A stretch of 64,000 bases of DNA, from contig JAKOVW010000054.1 of the NCBI GenBank assembly GCA_029781865.1, positions 248,001 through 312,000 on the forward strand, read 5' to 3'. Of this stretch, positions 1 to 9,328 are shown one piece after another. Numbering within the stretch: position 1 is the stretch's first letter; each line of letters opens with the position of its first letter. The notes under the pieces were generated by a model. That model had not been told where the DNA came from. It made no database searches and was given only the letters and a program-made list of their open reading frames with translations. The stretch comes from Bacteroidota bacterium (GTDB lineage Bacteria; Bacteroidota; Bacteroidia; Chitinophagales; Saprospiraceae). The position numbers were made by a program, and so were the translations under genes.

Positions 1-13
1 ATCAATCAATAAT

Positions 14-60
14 GTGGGTTTCACCCACTGGTAATTGAAGGGAAACCCTTCGGGTTTTTA
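14..60 (+). terminator. Tandem hairpins with T-tract
   Basis: A 6-bp stem (GTGGGT/ACCCAC, positions 14-28) is followed by a second one (AAACCC-TTC-GGGTTT, 43-57) that runs into a T-rich tract. The second has the form of a rho-independent terminator reading rightward. It would serve a plus-strand gene lying left of the window, which cannot be seen. Confidence 0.5.
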
Positions 61-206
61 TTATATGTTGTAATACAAAATCAAAATTGGTTCTTATTAA
101 ACAAATGCTGAATTAAACTATTAAATATGATCCTTCTGACCCCAACCCCCTTGAAAGGGGCTTTTGTTTCTCCTCAATCTAAAGCTTGGCTTTAAAAATA
201 TAGTAG

Positions 207-234
207 TTCGTAATTCATAATTCGTAATTCGTAA
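207..234. repeat. Heptanucleotide tandem repeat, TTCGTAA type
   Basis: Four consecutive 7-bp units: TTCGTAA three times and TTCATAA once. The array lies ten bases downstream of a second heptamer array that overlaps the end of the amidohydrolase gene. It belongs to the 7-bp-period family found at ten or more places in the window. Confidence 0.8.
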
Positions 235-244
235 TTTTAAATCC

Positions 245-272
245 TTCATTTTTCATTCTTCATTTTTAATTT
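245..272. repeat. Heptanucleotide repeat overlapping a gene end, TTCATTT type
   Basis: Four 7-bp units (TTCATTT, TTCATTC, TTCATTT, TTAATTT). The array encodes the last eight residues (KLKMKNEK) and the stop codon of the minus-strand amidohydrolase, so it has become part of the coding sequence. Confidence 0.8.
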
Positions 273-1538
273 ATCCACCACAACCTTTCCATCTTTCATT
301 ACCCACTTCACTCCTTTAATCACTGCGTTGATGTCTTTTGTTGGATCGCCATCTACAGCGACGATATCTGCAAAAAAACCGGGAGCTACTTGACCCAATT
401 CTTTTTCTTTACCAAGAAGTTCGGCACCATTTTTTGTGGCTGTGTTTAATGCTTCGAGCGGAGTCATGCCGGCTTTGACAAACCATTCCAGTTCGCGTGT
501 ATTTTCTCCGAAACCAGTGAACAGGGCATCCGAGCCCATTGCGATTTTGACATTCGATTGAACTGCCAGTTTTAAGGTTTCCAGGTTACGCTGGATGTAG
601 GCCTGCATATTTTTAATTGCTTCGGGGGTATATCCGTATTCATCATGGTGATCGATGTAATAACGGTTGTGATCAACAGTGGGTACATAGGTACAGTGAT
701 GCCTATTCATTAATTCAAAATCTTCCCGGTTTAATCCCGTGGCATGTTCGATGGATTCTGCACCTGCACGAATGGCATCACGTGCAGCTTCGGGTCCATA
801 CGAATGTATCGCTACCCGCTTACCGGCCTGATGCGCGATATCGCATGCGATTTTCATTTCTTCATAGGTGTATTGTTGCACACTTGTTACATCATCACCG
901 CTACCCGTGCTTGCATAAATTTTAATCCAGTCAACACCAGATGCGATTTCCTGGCGCGTCACTTTCATTACCTCATTGATATTTTCTGCCTTGCCGGGAT
1001 CCAGTTCGATATAATTTGGATCAATCGGATGACGGGAAACATGCAGACCATTTCCCGCGATAAATAATCTCGGACCTGTCATCGCTCCTCTGTTGATAAG
1101 CTCTCTCATTGCGATATCCAAGCCGTAGAATGAACCTAAATCTCTAACACTTGTCACTCCGCTTTCCAATGTTTTCCTTGCATTCTCTTGGGCGAGAAAG
1201 ACGATCACAGCCGGATTTAATTTATCTGCATCTCTCCAGGGATTGGTTCCGGGTGCTTTGTCCCAGTAATAAGTGATGTGGGTATGTGCGTCAATCAGAC
1301 CCGGTATGGCAGTCAGTGGACGCAAATCATTTACGGAAATGTTTTTTGGCAGACTTTTATCGTCCGTATAAATACCAACAATGTGATTGTCCTGAACAAC
1401 TACTGTTGCATTATTCATCATTTCACCTGTTGGACTTAAAACTTTACTGAAACGCCAGGCGGTAGATTGCGCCTCAGCACACTGAAGAATACTAAATAAG
1501 AATAATGTTTTCAGAATTTTAAATTTGAGTAGCTTCAT
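246..1538 (-). CDS. Secreted amidohydrolase (imidazolonepropionase/prolidase-like)
   Basis: A 430-residue metal-dependent amidohydrolase with an N-terminal signal peptide (residues 1 to about 23). The HxH metal motif is His85/His87 in GLIDAHTH, followed by the conserved GVTSVRDLG segment, a metal-lysine region (DWIKIYASTG), histidines in IHSYG and SIEHATG, and the catalytic Asp in AMGSDALF. The family hydrolyses cyclic amides or Xaa-Pro dipeptides; the substrate cannot be read from sequence. It is the last gene of the minus-strand SusCD/caspase block, 46 bp after the caspase gene, so it may process peptides that the system takes up or cuts. Its tail KLKMKNEK is encoded by a heptamer array. 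Family assignment is firm, role is inferred. Confidence 0.9.
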   Translation of the reverse strand: MKLLKFKILKTLFLFSILQCAEAQSTAWRFSKVLSPTGEMMNNATVVVQDNHIVGIYTDDKSLPKNISVNDLRPLTAIPGLIDAHTHITYYWDKAPGTNPWRDADKLNPAVIVFLAQENARKTLESGVTSVRDLGSFYGLDIAMRELINRGAMTGPRLFIAGNGLHVSRHPIDPNYIELDPGKAENINEVMKVTRQEIASGVDWIKIYASTGSGDDVTSVQQYTYEEMKIACDIAHQAGKRVAIHSYGPEAARDAIRAGAESIEHATGLNREDFELMNRHHCTYVPTVDHNRYYIDHHDEYGYTPEAIKNMQAYIQRNLETLKLAVQSNVKIAMGSDALFTGFGENTRELEWFVKAGMTPLEALNTATKNGAELLGKEKELGQVAPGFFADIVAVDGDPTKDINAVIKGVKWVMKDGKVVVDKLKMKNEK

Positions 1539-1584
1539 GGATTAAAATTTTATTTTATGAATTGAATATAATTTCACTTTGAAT

Positions 1585-4251
1585 TCATTTTTGAGTTTCA
1601 GGAAAATATCTTATCTTAATATTCTTGAAAAGAGGTGAATTCCTCAATTCCTTAAAAGCCGTTTCCTCCATAATTTTATCATAAAAAGGAAACAAGTTTT
1701 CCAATGCCTTTTGTAAATAATTTAATGCTTCGTCATTTAAATTAATTTTAGCCAGATAAATCGCCATACCATATTCTCCCCAATATCCCATTCGTCGGGC
1801 ATCAATAGATTTGATCAATTGCTCTTTTGCTTCGGGCATGCGGTTTTGATTCATTAAAAACAAGGCATATAAATAATGGGCTTCTTCAATAAAAGGAGGA
1901 CCATCCAGGCCATCACCACAAAATCGATAGTTTATTGCTTTATGAAATAATGAATCAGCCATACTATAGTTTTTCTCAATGAAGTAGCATTGCGCTAACC
2001 AGGCGTAAGTACCAATATAAGCTGAATTGGTTGACCAATGTTGTTTAAGCACTTCAAGAATTTTCATAAATGCCTGTTTGGCCTTTTGGATTTTACCCTG
2101 TTCGAAAAATACTTTCCCCTGCAACATATTCAAATGAACAGCTGGTATTTCGTCTTGATGCATTACAAAAAAACTATCAAGAATGGCCAAACTTATATTA
2201 TATTTTTTCTGATAAAAGTATGCTTCAGCTAAACACTCATTACAATTATTTCGAAAATCTATGGAATTAGCTAATTGAATAGTTTGCTTATATTTCCCTG
2301 TAGCAATCAAAGATTTTCCCAAAGCCCACTGAGCAAAGCTTGCTTTGGCTTCAAGTGCAATTGCTTTGCGAGCATAGATCTCTGCTTGCTTGAAATCACC
2401 ATCCATTTGAAAAAGCGTCTTGGCTAAAGTAGAATAGGCATTGAAGAGCTCCGGCTTTTGCTTAATCATGGCAAGAGAAATCTTTTTTGAATCTTCCGAA
2501 CGGTATTGCCATTGCCTGAGCCAGGAAAGCTTTTCTTCTGCCAAATAAGAATCTGGCCTTACATTATAAGCTTTTTCAATCCATGGTTCTGCCTTACACC
2601 CATTTTCCTGACAAAGATTAAACTCATAACCAATTTCCAATAATGGGCTTAGCCAGGTTGGTGCAAATTCACTAGCCCTTTCATTCCAATACTGAACTGA
2701 ATCTGATTTACAGGGTATCTTATCAGCATATAAATCAGCAATTGCATTGTATAAATAAGCAGCATTTGAATCCAGATTAACTGCCTTAAAAAGTTTTGAT
2801 TTAACTACATTGTCAAACGAATCAATTACCGAACGCCTTGCATTATCTGCGCGGACATTCCTTCTTATCAGATAAGCTTCAAAAAATAATTTCTTACTAC
2901 TTAAAGATTTAAATGCATAGTGCTTTAAACCTAAAAGTTCAATGGCTCTTTCTAAATATACAGGGTACTGACTATATTTTTCAGGATAATTATACCATTT
3001 GTTAAATTCATAAGGATCATCATCTAATAATGCATTCAAAGCCTGCTGAACTTCATCTTGCAATACAATTGCCAGATTTCGACGCATGAGATTAATTAAA
3101 GGTTCGAGCGATTTTTCTTTTTTCAATGATTCATATAAATCATTTGCGCAGGAATCTTTGGGTGACATTAATTTGTGTGATTCAATTGCGGCGAGAAACT
3201 GTTTGTATTTTTTCTGAACCGAAGAATCTGAATTGGCTAAATAAGCAGATTCCAATCCACGCATATTTGTAAGTACAAAAGCGATTGTTTCTTTTGACTT
3301 TGCTTTTTGAATTTCATTTTTATAATTCTCATCGACTTTGGCAACACCAGCCATGCGGTCTCCTACGGTTATCGGTATTTGCTGATGCGGTGCAGTAAGA
3401 CTTGGAACTCGCTCCTCGAGATATCGTCCGATCTCCATAAGGCTAACTGATTTGTCCTCATTTGCATCGGCCATACCATTTAATCCATCGATCAAAACCC
3501 AGGAAAATACTCCACGTCCATTACCCCATTCCCTACCCTCGAGTGAAAACTCATTTTGCTGGCAAGATAAAATCTTTACTTCATTCGCAAATTGTTGCGC
3601 AAGATTAGCATTGGTTATACCAGATCCATTAATTTTACTTCCAGCAAGTTTGCCCGCATGACAGGCATCCGCGATCATCATTACCTTTCCTTTTTTATCC
3701 AATGAAATCGTGGAGATTACAGATTGCAAATAATTCACCGGGCAAGCACCAGCTCCGTAAATTCTGGCGGGTGAATCATAGCATAATAAGAAACCCAATT
3801 GATCTCTCAATTTCGTTTCCACATCGCCATGTCCTGAAAAATAGATAATGGCCTGATCGCCTTCTTTTGTTTGTTCCATCAGCCAGTTTAATGCTTCCAT
3901 AAACCGTGCGGTCGTTGCTGAATCATTTACCAATAGAATAATATTTTCTTCCTTTACTTGCCCACCTGCCGGACTTCTCAGCCAATTGGCGAAAGCTCTG
4001 GCATCGCGATCCGCATATTGAAGATCAGGGATTTGAGGAGATTGGTAGTCGGAGATGCCGACGACGACGGCATAAGTAGAAGTTTTCAGTTGGCCGTTAG
4101 CAGTTGGCAGTTGGCTTATCGGAAAGATTGGTGTTGCGCCTTTTTGCGCAATACAATTAATGCTTTGTAACAAGAATATACCAACAGTAAAAATAATGGT
4201 TGATTTTATTCTTACTATCCTGCCTTTTGGTGAAAAGTTCATTTTATTCAT
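1585..4251 (-). CDS. Secreted caspase-fold protease with TPR repeats (copy 1)
   Basis: An 888-residue protein with a signal peptide (about residues 15-36) and a peptidase C14 (caspase-like) domain at about 56-300. The catalytic dyad is visible: His141 in YFSGHGD and Cys197 in IADACHAG. An EF-hand-like stretch (DANEDKSVSLME) follows, then a conserved segment around VQQALNALL shared with the second copy, then helical tetratricopeptide-type repeats over about residues 480-870. Such metacaspase-like enzymes usually cut after Arg or Lys; the target here is unknown. It lies about 115 bp downstream of a susD gene and 46 bp upstream of the amidohydrolase. Residues 46-57 are encoded by a heptanucleotide repeat placed exactly between signal peptide and caspase domain. 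Confidence 0.88.
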   Translation of the reverse strand: MNKMNFSPKGRIVRIKSTIIFTVGIFLLQSINCIAQKGATPIFPISQLPTANGQLKTSTYAVVVGISDYQSPQIPDLQYADRDARAFANWLRSPAGGQVKEENIILLVNDSATTARFMEALNWLMEQTKEGDQAIIYFSGHGDVETKLRDQLGFLLCYDSPARIYGAGACPVNYLQSVISTISLDKKGKVMMIADACHAGKLAGSKINGSGITNANLAQQFANEVKILSCQQNEFSLEGREWGNGRGVFSWVLIDGLNGMADANEDKSVSLMEIGRYLEERVPSLTAPHQQIPITVGDRMAGVAKVDENYKNEIQKAKSKETIAFVLTNMRGLESAYLANSDSSVQKKYKQFLAAIESHKLMSPKDSCANDLYESLKKEKSLEPLINLMRRNLAIVLQDEVQQALNALLDDDPYEFNKWYNYPEKYSQYPVYLERAIELLGLKHYAFKSLSSKKLFFEAYLIRRNVRADNARRSVIDSFDNVVKSKLFKAVNLDSNAAYLYNAIADLYADKIPCKSDSVQYWNERASEFAPTWLSPLLEIGYEFNLCQENGCKAEPWIEKAYNVRPDSYLAEEKLSWLRQWQYRSEDSKKISLAMIKQKPELFNAYSTLAKTLFQMDGDFKQAEIYARKAIALEAKASFAQWALGKSLIATGKYKQTIQLANSIDFRNNCNECLAEAYFYQKKYNISLAILDSFFVMHQDEIPAVHLNMLQGKVFFEQGKIQKAKQAFMKILEVLKQHWSTNSAYIGTYAWLAQCYFIEKNYSMADSLFHKAINYRFCGDGLDGPPFIEEAHYLYALFLMNQNRMPEAKEQLIKSIDARRMGYWGEYGMAIYLAKINLNDEALNYLQKALENLFPFYDKIMEETAFKELRNSPLFKNIKIRYFPETQK
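4087..4114. repeat. Heptamer array inside the caspase gene, CAGTTGG type
   Basis: Four 7-bp units on the plus strand (CAGTTGG three times, CCGTTAG once) lie in frame in the minus-strand caspase gene and encode SQLPTANGQLKT just after the signal peptide. Because 3 x 7 = 21, the peptide has a 7-residue period. The paralogous caspase gene has four perfect units at the same place. Confidence 0.85.
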
Positions 4252-4337
4252 GCAATTACTTTCTCCGGAAAACCAAACCCCTTTATGTAGGTTCAGATCT
4301 TTAAATTGTTTGTCCTGTAATTATTTATATAAGATCC

Positions 4338-4365
4338 TTCATAATTCATAATTCATAATTCATAA
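4338..4365. repeat. Heptanucleotide repeat abutting susD stop, TTCATAA type
   Basis: Four identical TTCATAA units end one base from the stop codon of the minus-strand susD gene. The array fills a large part of the susD-caspase spacer. Confidence 0.8.
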
Positions 4366-4366
4366 T

Positions 4367-5815
4367 CTATTTCGCCCACCACATTTTATCTCCATAAATT
4401 TCAAATCCCGGAAAAATGTGTTGCCTTGATTGTGCACTCTGCAAATTTGTACCATTTGTTGGTCCTTCGATTAGCGGATATGCGTAACGGTACGGTACAC
4501 CTTTGCCCTTAAATATAGAATTCACTGGCTCTTGAATTTCCGATGGATATCCCGTACGACGGTATTCCGTATAAGCTTCATTTTCATTGAGAAAAAGCAA
4601 TAACCATTTTTGCGTCATGATCGCCTGCAGATGATTGGTTTGCCACATCGAATCAGCAGTTGCTCTACTTGTTAGTGTTGTATTCACATTATAAATTTGG
4701 AGAGCTGCTTCAATTCCGTCCATATAAGCCTGCTTGTCATCCAACAATTCGGCTTTAATGAATAAAAGTTCAGGATAAGATATGGCTATCATAGGCAGTT
4801 TCGGATTTTTCAATAATGCATTGCTGAAGCTGCTATACTTAGTAATATCAACTGATGTTGGAAATGGAGGACATGCCCCGCCATTCATGAAACCAATATA
4901 ATCCCCATTTGCATTGGGGCTTAACCAAAATGAAAGTCTTGGGTCATTCCATTTATTCAGGATGCCCACCAACGTTTTACTGGGAAGCATGTAGAAAGGC
5001 GATAGAATATACCACTCATAAATTGGGGCAATGTAGGGCAAGGAACCGACAGGTTCAAGGCTTGCATTGTCAACATTGGATTCAAACAATGGATAAGCCT
5101 TTGGATCAGAGAACATCGTTATCAATTCTTGTCTGGCTGAAGTATCCAGATGCTTATACCGGTTTAATATGCGAATCCTCAATGTGTTTGCAAACTTTTT
5201 CCATTTTAAGAGATCTCCATAAAAAAGGACATCACCCCGTCCTAATGGATCACCGCTTAAATTAAATGTATCTGAAGCTTGTTTAAGTTGTCGATTTAAG
5301 GAATGATAAATGCTGTCCTGCGAATCATATACCGGTTGGGCAAATTGATTGATTTGTCCGGCCTGTGAAAATGGGATATCGCCATACAGGTCAACTAAAT
5401 AATTAATGAGATAAGCTCTCAGCACGAGCGCAGCCGATCGCATATTGTTAGGGCAATCAGGATCCGAAAGAATATTTTGAAGATCTGCAAAAGGATCTGT
5501 ATATGCGGCTTTCCAAATAAATTCAAAATCCGGAAAACTAGATCTATAAATGTCCCAGCCCAGCCCACAATTAGTTTCTGCAAAATGTTGATTCCATATT
5601 CCCGCCGGTCGTGGACCCCAGCCTCCAAAAGCAACAGTATATATCGTAAGAGCTTCATTAAATCCCTTTGATATGGAAGAGAGAAGTAAATTCGTCAAGG
5701 GAATTTTTTCAGGGGCATTGGGATTGGTATTGATTTCCTCAAAGTTCTTGGTACAGGATACTGATAAACTCAAGACAGTCAAAAGAACTATTTTATGAAT
5801 GATAGATTTTTTCAT
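4367..5815 (-). CDS. SusD/RagB-family lipoprotein (copy 1)
   Basis: A 482-residue surface lipoprotein of the SusD-like type-2 group. The start at 5815 is chosen because it yields a lipoprotein signal peptide ending in a lipobox (SLSVSC); a longer in-frame extension would overlap susC. Family features are the N-terminal FEEINTNPNAPEKI segment, the LLSSISKG helix, repeated TPR-like helices and the WKKFANTLRIRILNR helix. SusD proteins cap the SusC channel and deliver the ligand. It begins 25 bp after the susC stop, so the two are co-transcribed. The ligand is unknown; type-2 SusD members often accompany peptide or unknown substrates rather than starch. Confidence 0.92.
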   Translation of the reverse strand: MKKSIIHKIVLLTVLSLSVSCTKNFEEINTNPNAPEKIPLTNLLLSSISKGFNEALTIYTVAFGGWGPRPAGIWNQHFAETNCGLGWDIYRSSFPDFEFIWKAAYTDPFADLQNILSDPDCPNNMRSAALVLRAYLINYLVDLYGDIPFSQAGQINQFAQPVYDSQDSIYHSLNRQLKQASDTFNLSGDPLGRGDVLFYGDLLKWKKFANTLRIRILNRYKHLDTSARQELITMFSDPKAYPLFESNVDNASLEPVGSLPYIAPIYEWYILSPFYMLPSKTLVGILNKWNDPRLSFWLSPNANGDYIGFMNGGACPPFPTSVDITKYSSFSNALLKNPKLPMIAISYPELLFIKAELLDDKQAYMDGIEAALQIYNVNTTLTSRATADSMWQTNHLQAIMTQKWLLLFLNENEAYTEYRRTGYPSEIQEPVNSIFKGKGVPYRYAYPLIEGPTNGTNLQSAQSRQHIFPGFEIYGDKMWWAK

Positions 5816-5840
5816 GATCGTAAAATTTAAGGTTGAACGT

Positions 5841-8800
5841 TTAAAATTCCACATTGAGTTTGAAACCAATCGTGCGCGTGGGAGGATGTTGCGCAACCTC
5901 AAAACCCTGATCTCCATTGTTTGCAGTGAATTGGAATTCCGGATCAAAATGTTTTTGTCCAGTATATAAAAACAATACATTGCGCATATACAATCCTACA
6001 TTCATGCTTTTGAGATGTAATTTTGAATAAATGCGTTCGGGTAAGATCCAGCTTACATTGATCTCTCTTAACTTTACAAAGCTTCCATCGAAAATGGAAC
6101 GTGCGAAACTTCCACCTCCAAAAGGATAATAATGTGCATTCCAGGTCTGTGCTGAAACCTTTACATCATTTGGACGGTAAGTGCCATCACCATTGTCGAT
6201 GACACCATCGAATGCATATCCGTTTTTAATTTCATCCACAGTGTTCCTGCCTTCTAAGGTTTCTTCGGCAAGTCCCTGTGATCGCAGAAAGATGTATGAC
6301 CAGGATAAAAACTTATTGCCGAATCGTCCATCGATGAGAAAACTCAGACTGAAATCTTTGTATTTAAATGTATTGCTGATGCCACCCGTCCATCGTGGAG
6401 TGATGGTACCTTGTTTTACATTGCCAGCAGGATCGACCTGATCCAGTCCGTCTTTCAAAATCAATTTGCCTTCCGCATTGCGCAGGGGTTGCGTACTGTA
6501 GATCGAACCATATTCTTCTCCTTCACGTGCTACTACTAAACAACCACCATCATTGCCCAATACAATGGCATCAACGCCTTTTGGCAAATTATAAACTTTA
6601 GACCGGTTGCGTGCCCAATTCAAAGTGACTGACCAATTAAAATTTCTGTTGACAATCGGAGTACCCGTTAATTGCAATTCGATACCCGTATTTTGCACGG
6701 TACCTGCATTGAGAATATGCGTTGCATAACCCGTTGCCGGACTTACATCCACCGGTAAGATTTGATCGCGCGCGCGGCTATCATACCATGAAAGGTCAAG
6801 ACCCAGACGGCGATTGAATGCAAGAAATTCAACACCGGTTTCAAAAGAAGATTTGATTTCCGGTTTTAATGCAGCGTTGGGAAAGATATCAGGTACGGAA
6901 TAAGTAGGTATCGCATTGAAAGGTACATTGGCCGCTAGCACCTGGCGCAATCGATACGGATCCGTATCACTTCCAACCTGTGCCCAGCCTGCGCGAACTT
7001 TCAGAAAATCTATTTTATGCGAAAGATGCAATGCATCAGATAAAATCAAACCCAGATTTGCAGATGGATAAAAATAAGAGTTGGATTCTGTTGGCAATGC
7101 ACTCGACCAATCATTGCGTCCCGTAAGATCAAAGAATAACCAGTTGTTATATCCAATTGATGCTGATGCATACATGGAATTAATTCGCTTTTGCGAATTG
7201 AAGGTAGTTACTTTGGCATTGCCATCTGAATTGGACACATTAAAAATGGAAGGTTGAACCAATGCCGGCAAGACCACTGAATTTGATCTGAAGGTTTGAT
7301 CCAAACGATTTGCGCCGGCGGTAGCCAATAAACTGATGTGATCACCGAGTGAATGTTTTGCTGTTAAAAGAATGTCTGCATTTCTTTCATTCACAAAAAA
7401 ATCATCATCCTGAAAGGATCCGTGTCCCCAAACTGTCCAGTCATTTTGAATTTCATGATGTTCTCTGTAAAAATCTGTGCTGATCCGGCCCGTTACTTTT
7501 AACCAATCTTTTACATCATAGGTAATTGAGTAAAATCCATTTACCCGATCACGATTGAGTGGTTTCAACTGGCGGTAGACATCCCAAAATGGGTTGACAT
7601 CGTATAAGAAGTTGTAATCTCTTCCATATTGATCTTTTGTATTCCAATTATTTCGAAGATCTCGCCAGTCGACCTGTTGTCCGTTGAACAATGCGAGGTA
7701 GAAGAACCCACCAGCATAGCCGATACCTGGTCTGTTTTTGCTATCGGTACGGATATAATTTATATTTCCATCAGTGTGCCATTTTTTAGAAAGTTCATTA
7801 TTAAAACTAAGATTGAATGAATTGCGCTGCAACTCAGTATTCGGTATCATTCCTTTTTGCAAATAATTGGTGTAGGAGAATCGAAGATTGCCATGATCGC
7901 CATTCGATGTAATGGCAATGTTGTTCGTGATGTCTAGACCTATATCCAGGCTATTCGGAATTGGAGGTGCCGCTTTCCAGGGTTGGTGCTTACCCGTATA
8001 TTGATCGATGAATTGTCCTTCTCCGGGTTCATCGATTATTCCATTGCCATCATTGTCTATACTATCTTTTTCATTGATATGATAATCAAATGCAGGCCCC
8101 CAGCTCTCACCCGCATTATCGTTTAAATTACCCGATGCCGTACCACTGCCATCCACATATTTAAATTGTTGATTAGAACCTTGGCCATACTTCGTTTGCA
8201 AATCCCAAAATCGCAGCGTACTCGTAAAACCAATATTGGCAGAATAACTAACACCCAAACCCTTGGTTGATTTTGACTTTGCGGTTTTCGTTGTAATTAG
8301 AACTACTCCATTGGCAGCACGACTCCCATAAAGTGCAGTTGCGGCTGGTCCCTTTAATACGGAAACATTGTCGATGTCATCTGCACTGACATCACTTAAG
8401 GCATTCCCCCAATCGATACCTCCATACAGTCCCAATGCCGAAAAACTAGAATTGTCTATGGGCACGCCATTCACCACAAAGAGTGGCTGATTGTTGCCAG
8501 AGATCGATGAATTGCCGCGAATGACAACCCGCGCCGATGCACCTACCTGGCCCGCCGCAGAAATCACCTGCATTCCTGCAACCTTGCCTTGCAGAGTGCT
8601 CAATAGATTTTGGTCCCTGTTATTTGCGAGATCTTCACCATTTAATTTCTGAACCGAATATCCCAATGACTTTTTTTCTCTATTAATTCCTAGCGCCGTT
8701 ACAATGGTTTGTGACAATTCCAAACCATATTCCAATTTTACTTCGACATCTCCAGAAATTCGTTCAATATTTAGTTCAGTGGTTTTAAATCCAACGTAAC

Positions 8801-9014
8801 TCACTAGCAAGGCCGTTGCAGTTGCCGGTACTTCGATTTTAAAATTTCCATTGGCATCAGACAATACAGCTGTTTGCGTATTTTTAATTTGGATAACGGC
8901 TCCTGACAATGGCTGGCCTTCATGATCTCTGATGATGCCTTTGATTGTTTTTTGCGAGTGTAATTGAATACCTGCAAGAAAAATCAGTAAGAGACTGAAT
9001 GTATATTTTTTCAT
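5841..9014 (-). CDS. SusC/RagA-family TonB-linked outer membrane transporter (copy 1)
   Basis: A 1057-residue TonB-dependent transporter: signal peptide (1-20), CarboxypepD_reg-like domain (about 22-100, TIKGIIRDHEGQPLSGA), plug domain (about 110-245, with VVIRGNSSISGNNQPLFVVNGVPIDNSS), then a 22-strand barrel ending in an aromatic-rich strand (FKLNVEF). A calcium-site-like DNDGNGIIDE motif lies in an extracellular loop. SusC proteins import ligands handed over by SusD, driven by TonB. It heads the second module: susC, susD, caspase, amidohydrolase. Upstream is a 281-bp spacer with nested inverted repeats, which may hold its own promoter. Confidence 0.95.
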   Translation of the reverse strand: MKKYTFSLLLIFLAGIQLHSQKTIKGIIRDHEGQPLSGAVIQIKNTQTAVLSDANGNFKIEVPATATALLVSYVGFKTTELNIERISGDVEVKLEYGLELSQTIVTALGINREKKSLGYSVQKLNGEDLANNRDQNLLSTLQGKVAGMQVISAAGQVGASARVVIRGNSSISGNNQPLFVVNGVPIDNSSFSALGLYGGIDWGNALSDVSADDIDNVSVLKGPAATALYGSRAANGVVLITTKTAKSKSTKGLGVSYSANIGFTSTLRFWDLQTKYGQGSNQQFKYVDGSGTASGNLNDNAGESWGPAFDYHINEKDSIDNDGNGIIDEPGEGQFIDQYTGKHQPWKAAPPIPNSLDIGLDITNNIAITSNGDHGNLRFSYTNYLQKGMIPNTELQRNSFNLSFNNELSKKWHTDGNINYIRTDSKNRPGIGYAGGFFYLALFNGQQVDWRDLRNNWNTKDQYGRDYNFLYDVNPFWDVYRQLKPLNRDRVNGFYSITYDVKDWLKVTGRISTDFYREHHEIQNDWTVWGHGSFQDDDFFVNERNADILLTAKHSLGDHISLLATAGANRLDQTFRSNSVVLPALVQPSIFNVSNSDGNAKVTTFNSQKRINSMYASASIGYNNWLFFDLTGRNDWSSALPTESNSYFYPSANLGLILSDALHLSHKIDFLKVRAGWAQVGSDTDPYRLRQVLAANVPFNAIPTYSVPDIFPNAALKPEIKSSFETGVEFLAFNRRLGLDLSWYDSRARDQILPVDVSPATGYATHILNAGTVQNTGIELQLTGTPIVNRNFNWSVTLNWARNRSKVYNLPKGVDAIVLGNDGGCLVVAREGEEYGSIYSTQPLRNAEGKLILKDGLDQVDPAGNVKQGTITPRWTGGISNTFKYKDFSLSFLIDGRFGNKFLSWSYIFLRSQGLAEETLEGRNTVDEIKNGYAFDGVIDNGDGTYRPNDVKVSAQTWNAHYYPFGGGSFARSIFDGSFVKLREINVSWILPERIYSKLHLKSMNVGLYMRNVLFLYTGQKHFDPEFQFTANNGDQGFEVAQHPPTRTIGFKLNVEF

Positions 9015-9153
9015 AGAAGTATGATTTTTATTTTCAATTTATTATTATCAGTTGTATGATATTTTTTTATTAAAATATGTACCTTAATACTATTGATATT
9101 TTTATCCTTTTATTCATTATTTCACTTTGATATCATGCGCCATGAACCCTCCC

Positions 9154-9246
9154 AAATTCGCCGATTAAATTTGTCTATATAACTTTATTTCACTGGCGAA
9201 TTTGACCTCCCTTATTGCTTCACTACAAGCTATGCTCAAGGGAGGT
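9154..9246. repeat. Nested inverted repeats between the two SusCD/caspase modules
   Basis: Two perfect 9-bp inverted repeats lie side by side: AAATTCGCC (9154-9162) with GGCGAATTT (9195-9203), and ACCTCCCTT (9205-9213) with AAGGGAGGT (9238-9246). They form successive hairpins between caspase copy 2 and susC copy 1. They could be a terminator, an mRNA-stabilising structure or a dispersed intergenic repeat; there is no clear T-tract. Confidence 0.55.
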
Positions 9247-9293
9247 GAAGAAATTGTTCGATCATTAAAGTCTACTCTATATCATGTTACAAT

Positions 9294-9328
9294 AATTATT
9301 CATTATTCATTTTTAATTTTTCATTTCC
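9294..9328. repeat. Heptanucleotide repeat overlapping caspase gene end
   Basis: Five 7-bp units (AATTATT, CATTATT, CATTTTT, AATTTTT, CATTTCC). They encode the C-terminal residues NEKLKMNNE and contain the stop codon of the minus-strand caspase copy 2, like the array at the amidohydrolase end. Confidence 0.7.

Noticed and set aside
133-175. CCCCTTGAAAGGGG hairpin as terminator of the amidohydrolase gene
   Set aside because: The T-rich side reads rightward, the wrong direction for the minus-strand gene; it may be part of a dispersed repeat.
617-1067. Plus-strand open frames opposite the amidohydrolase gene
   Set aside because: They lie wholly within a well-supported gene on the other strand and show no family features or start context.
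5816-5980. Extended N-terminus for susD copy 1
   Set aside because: It would overlap susC and place 55 unrelated residues before a perfect lipoprotein signal peptide.
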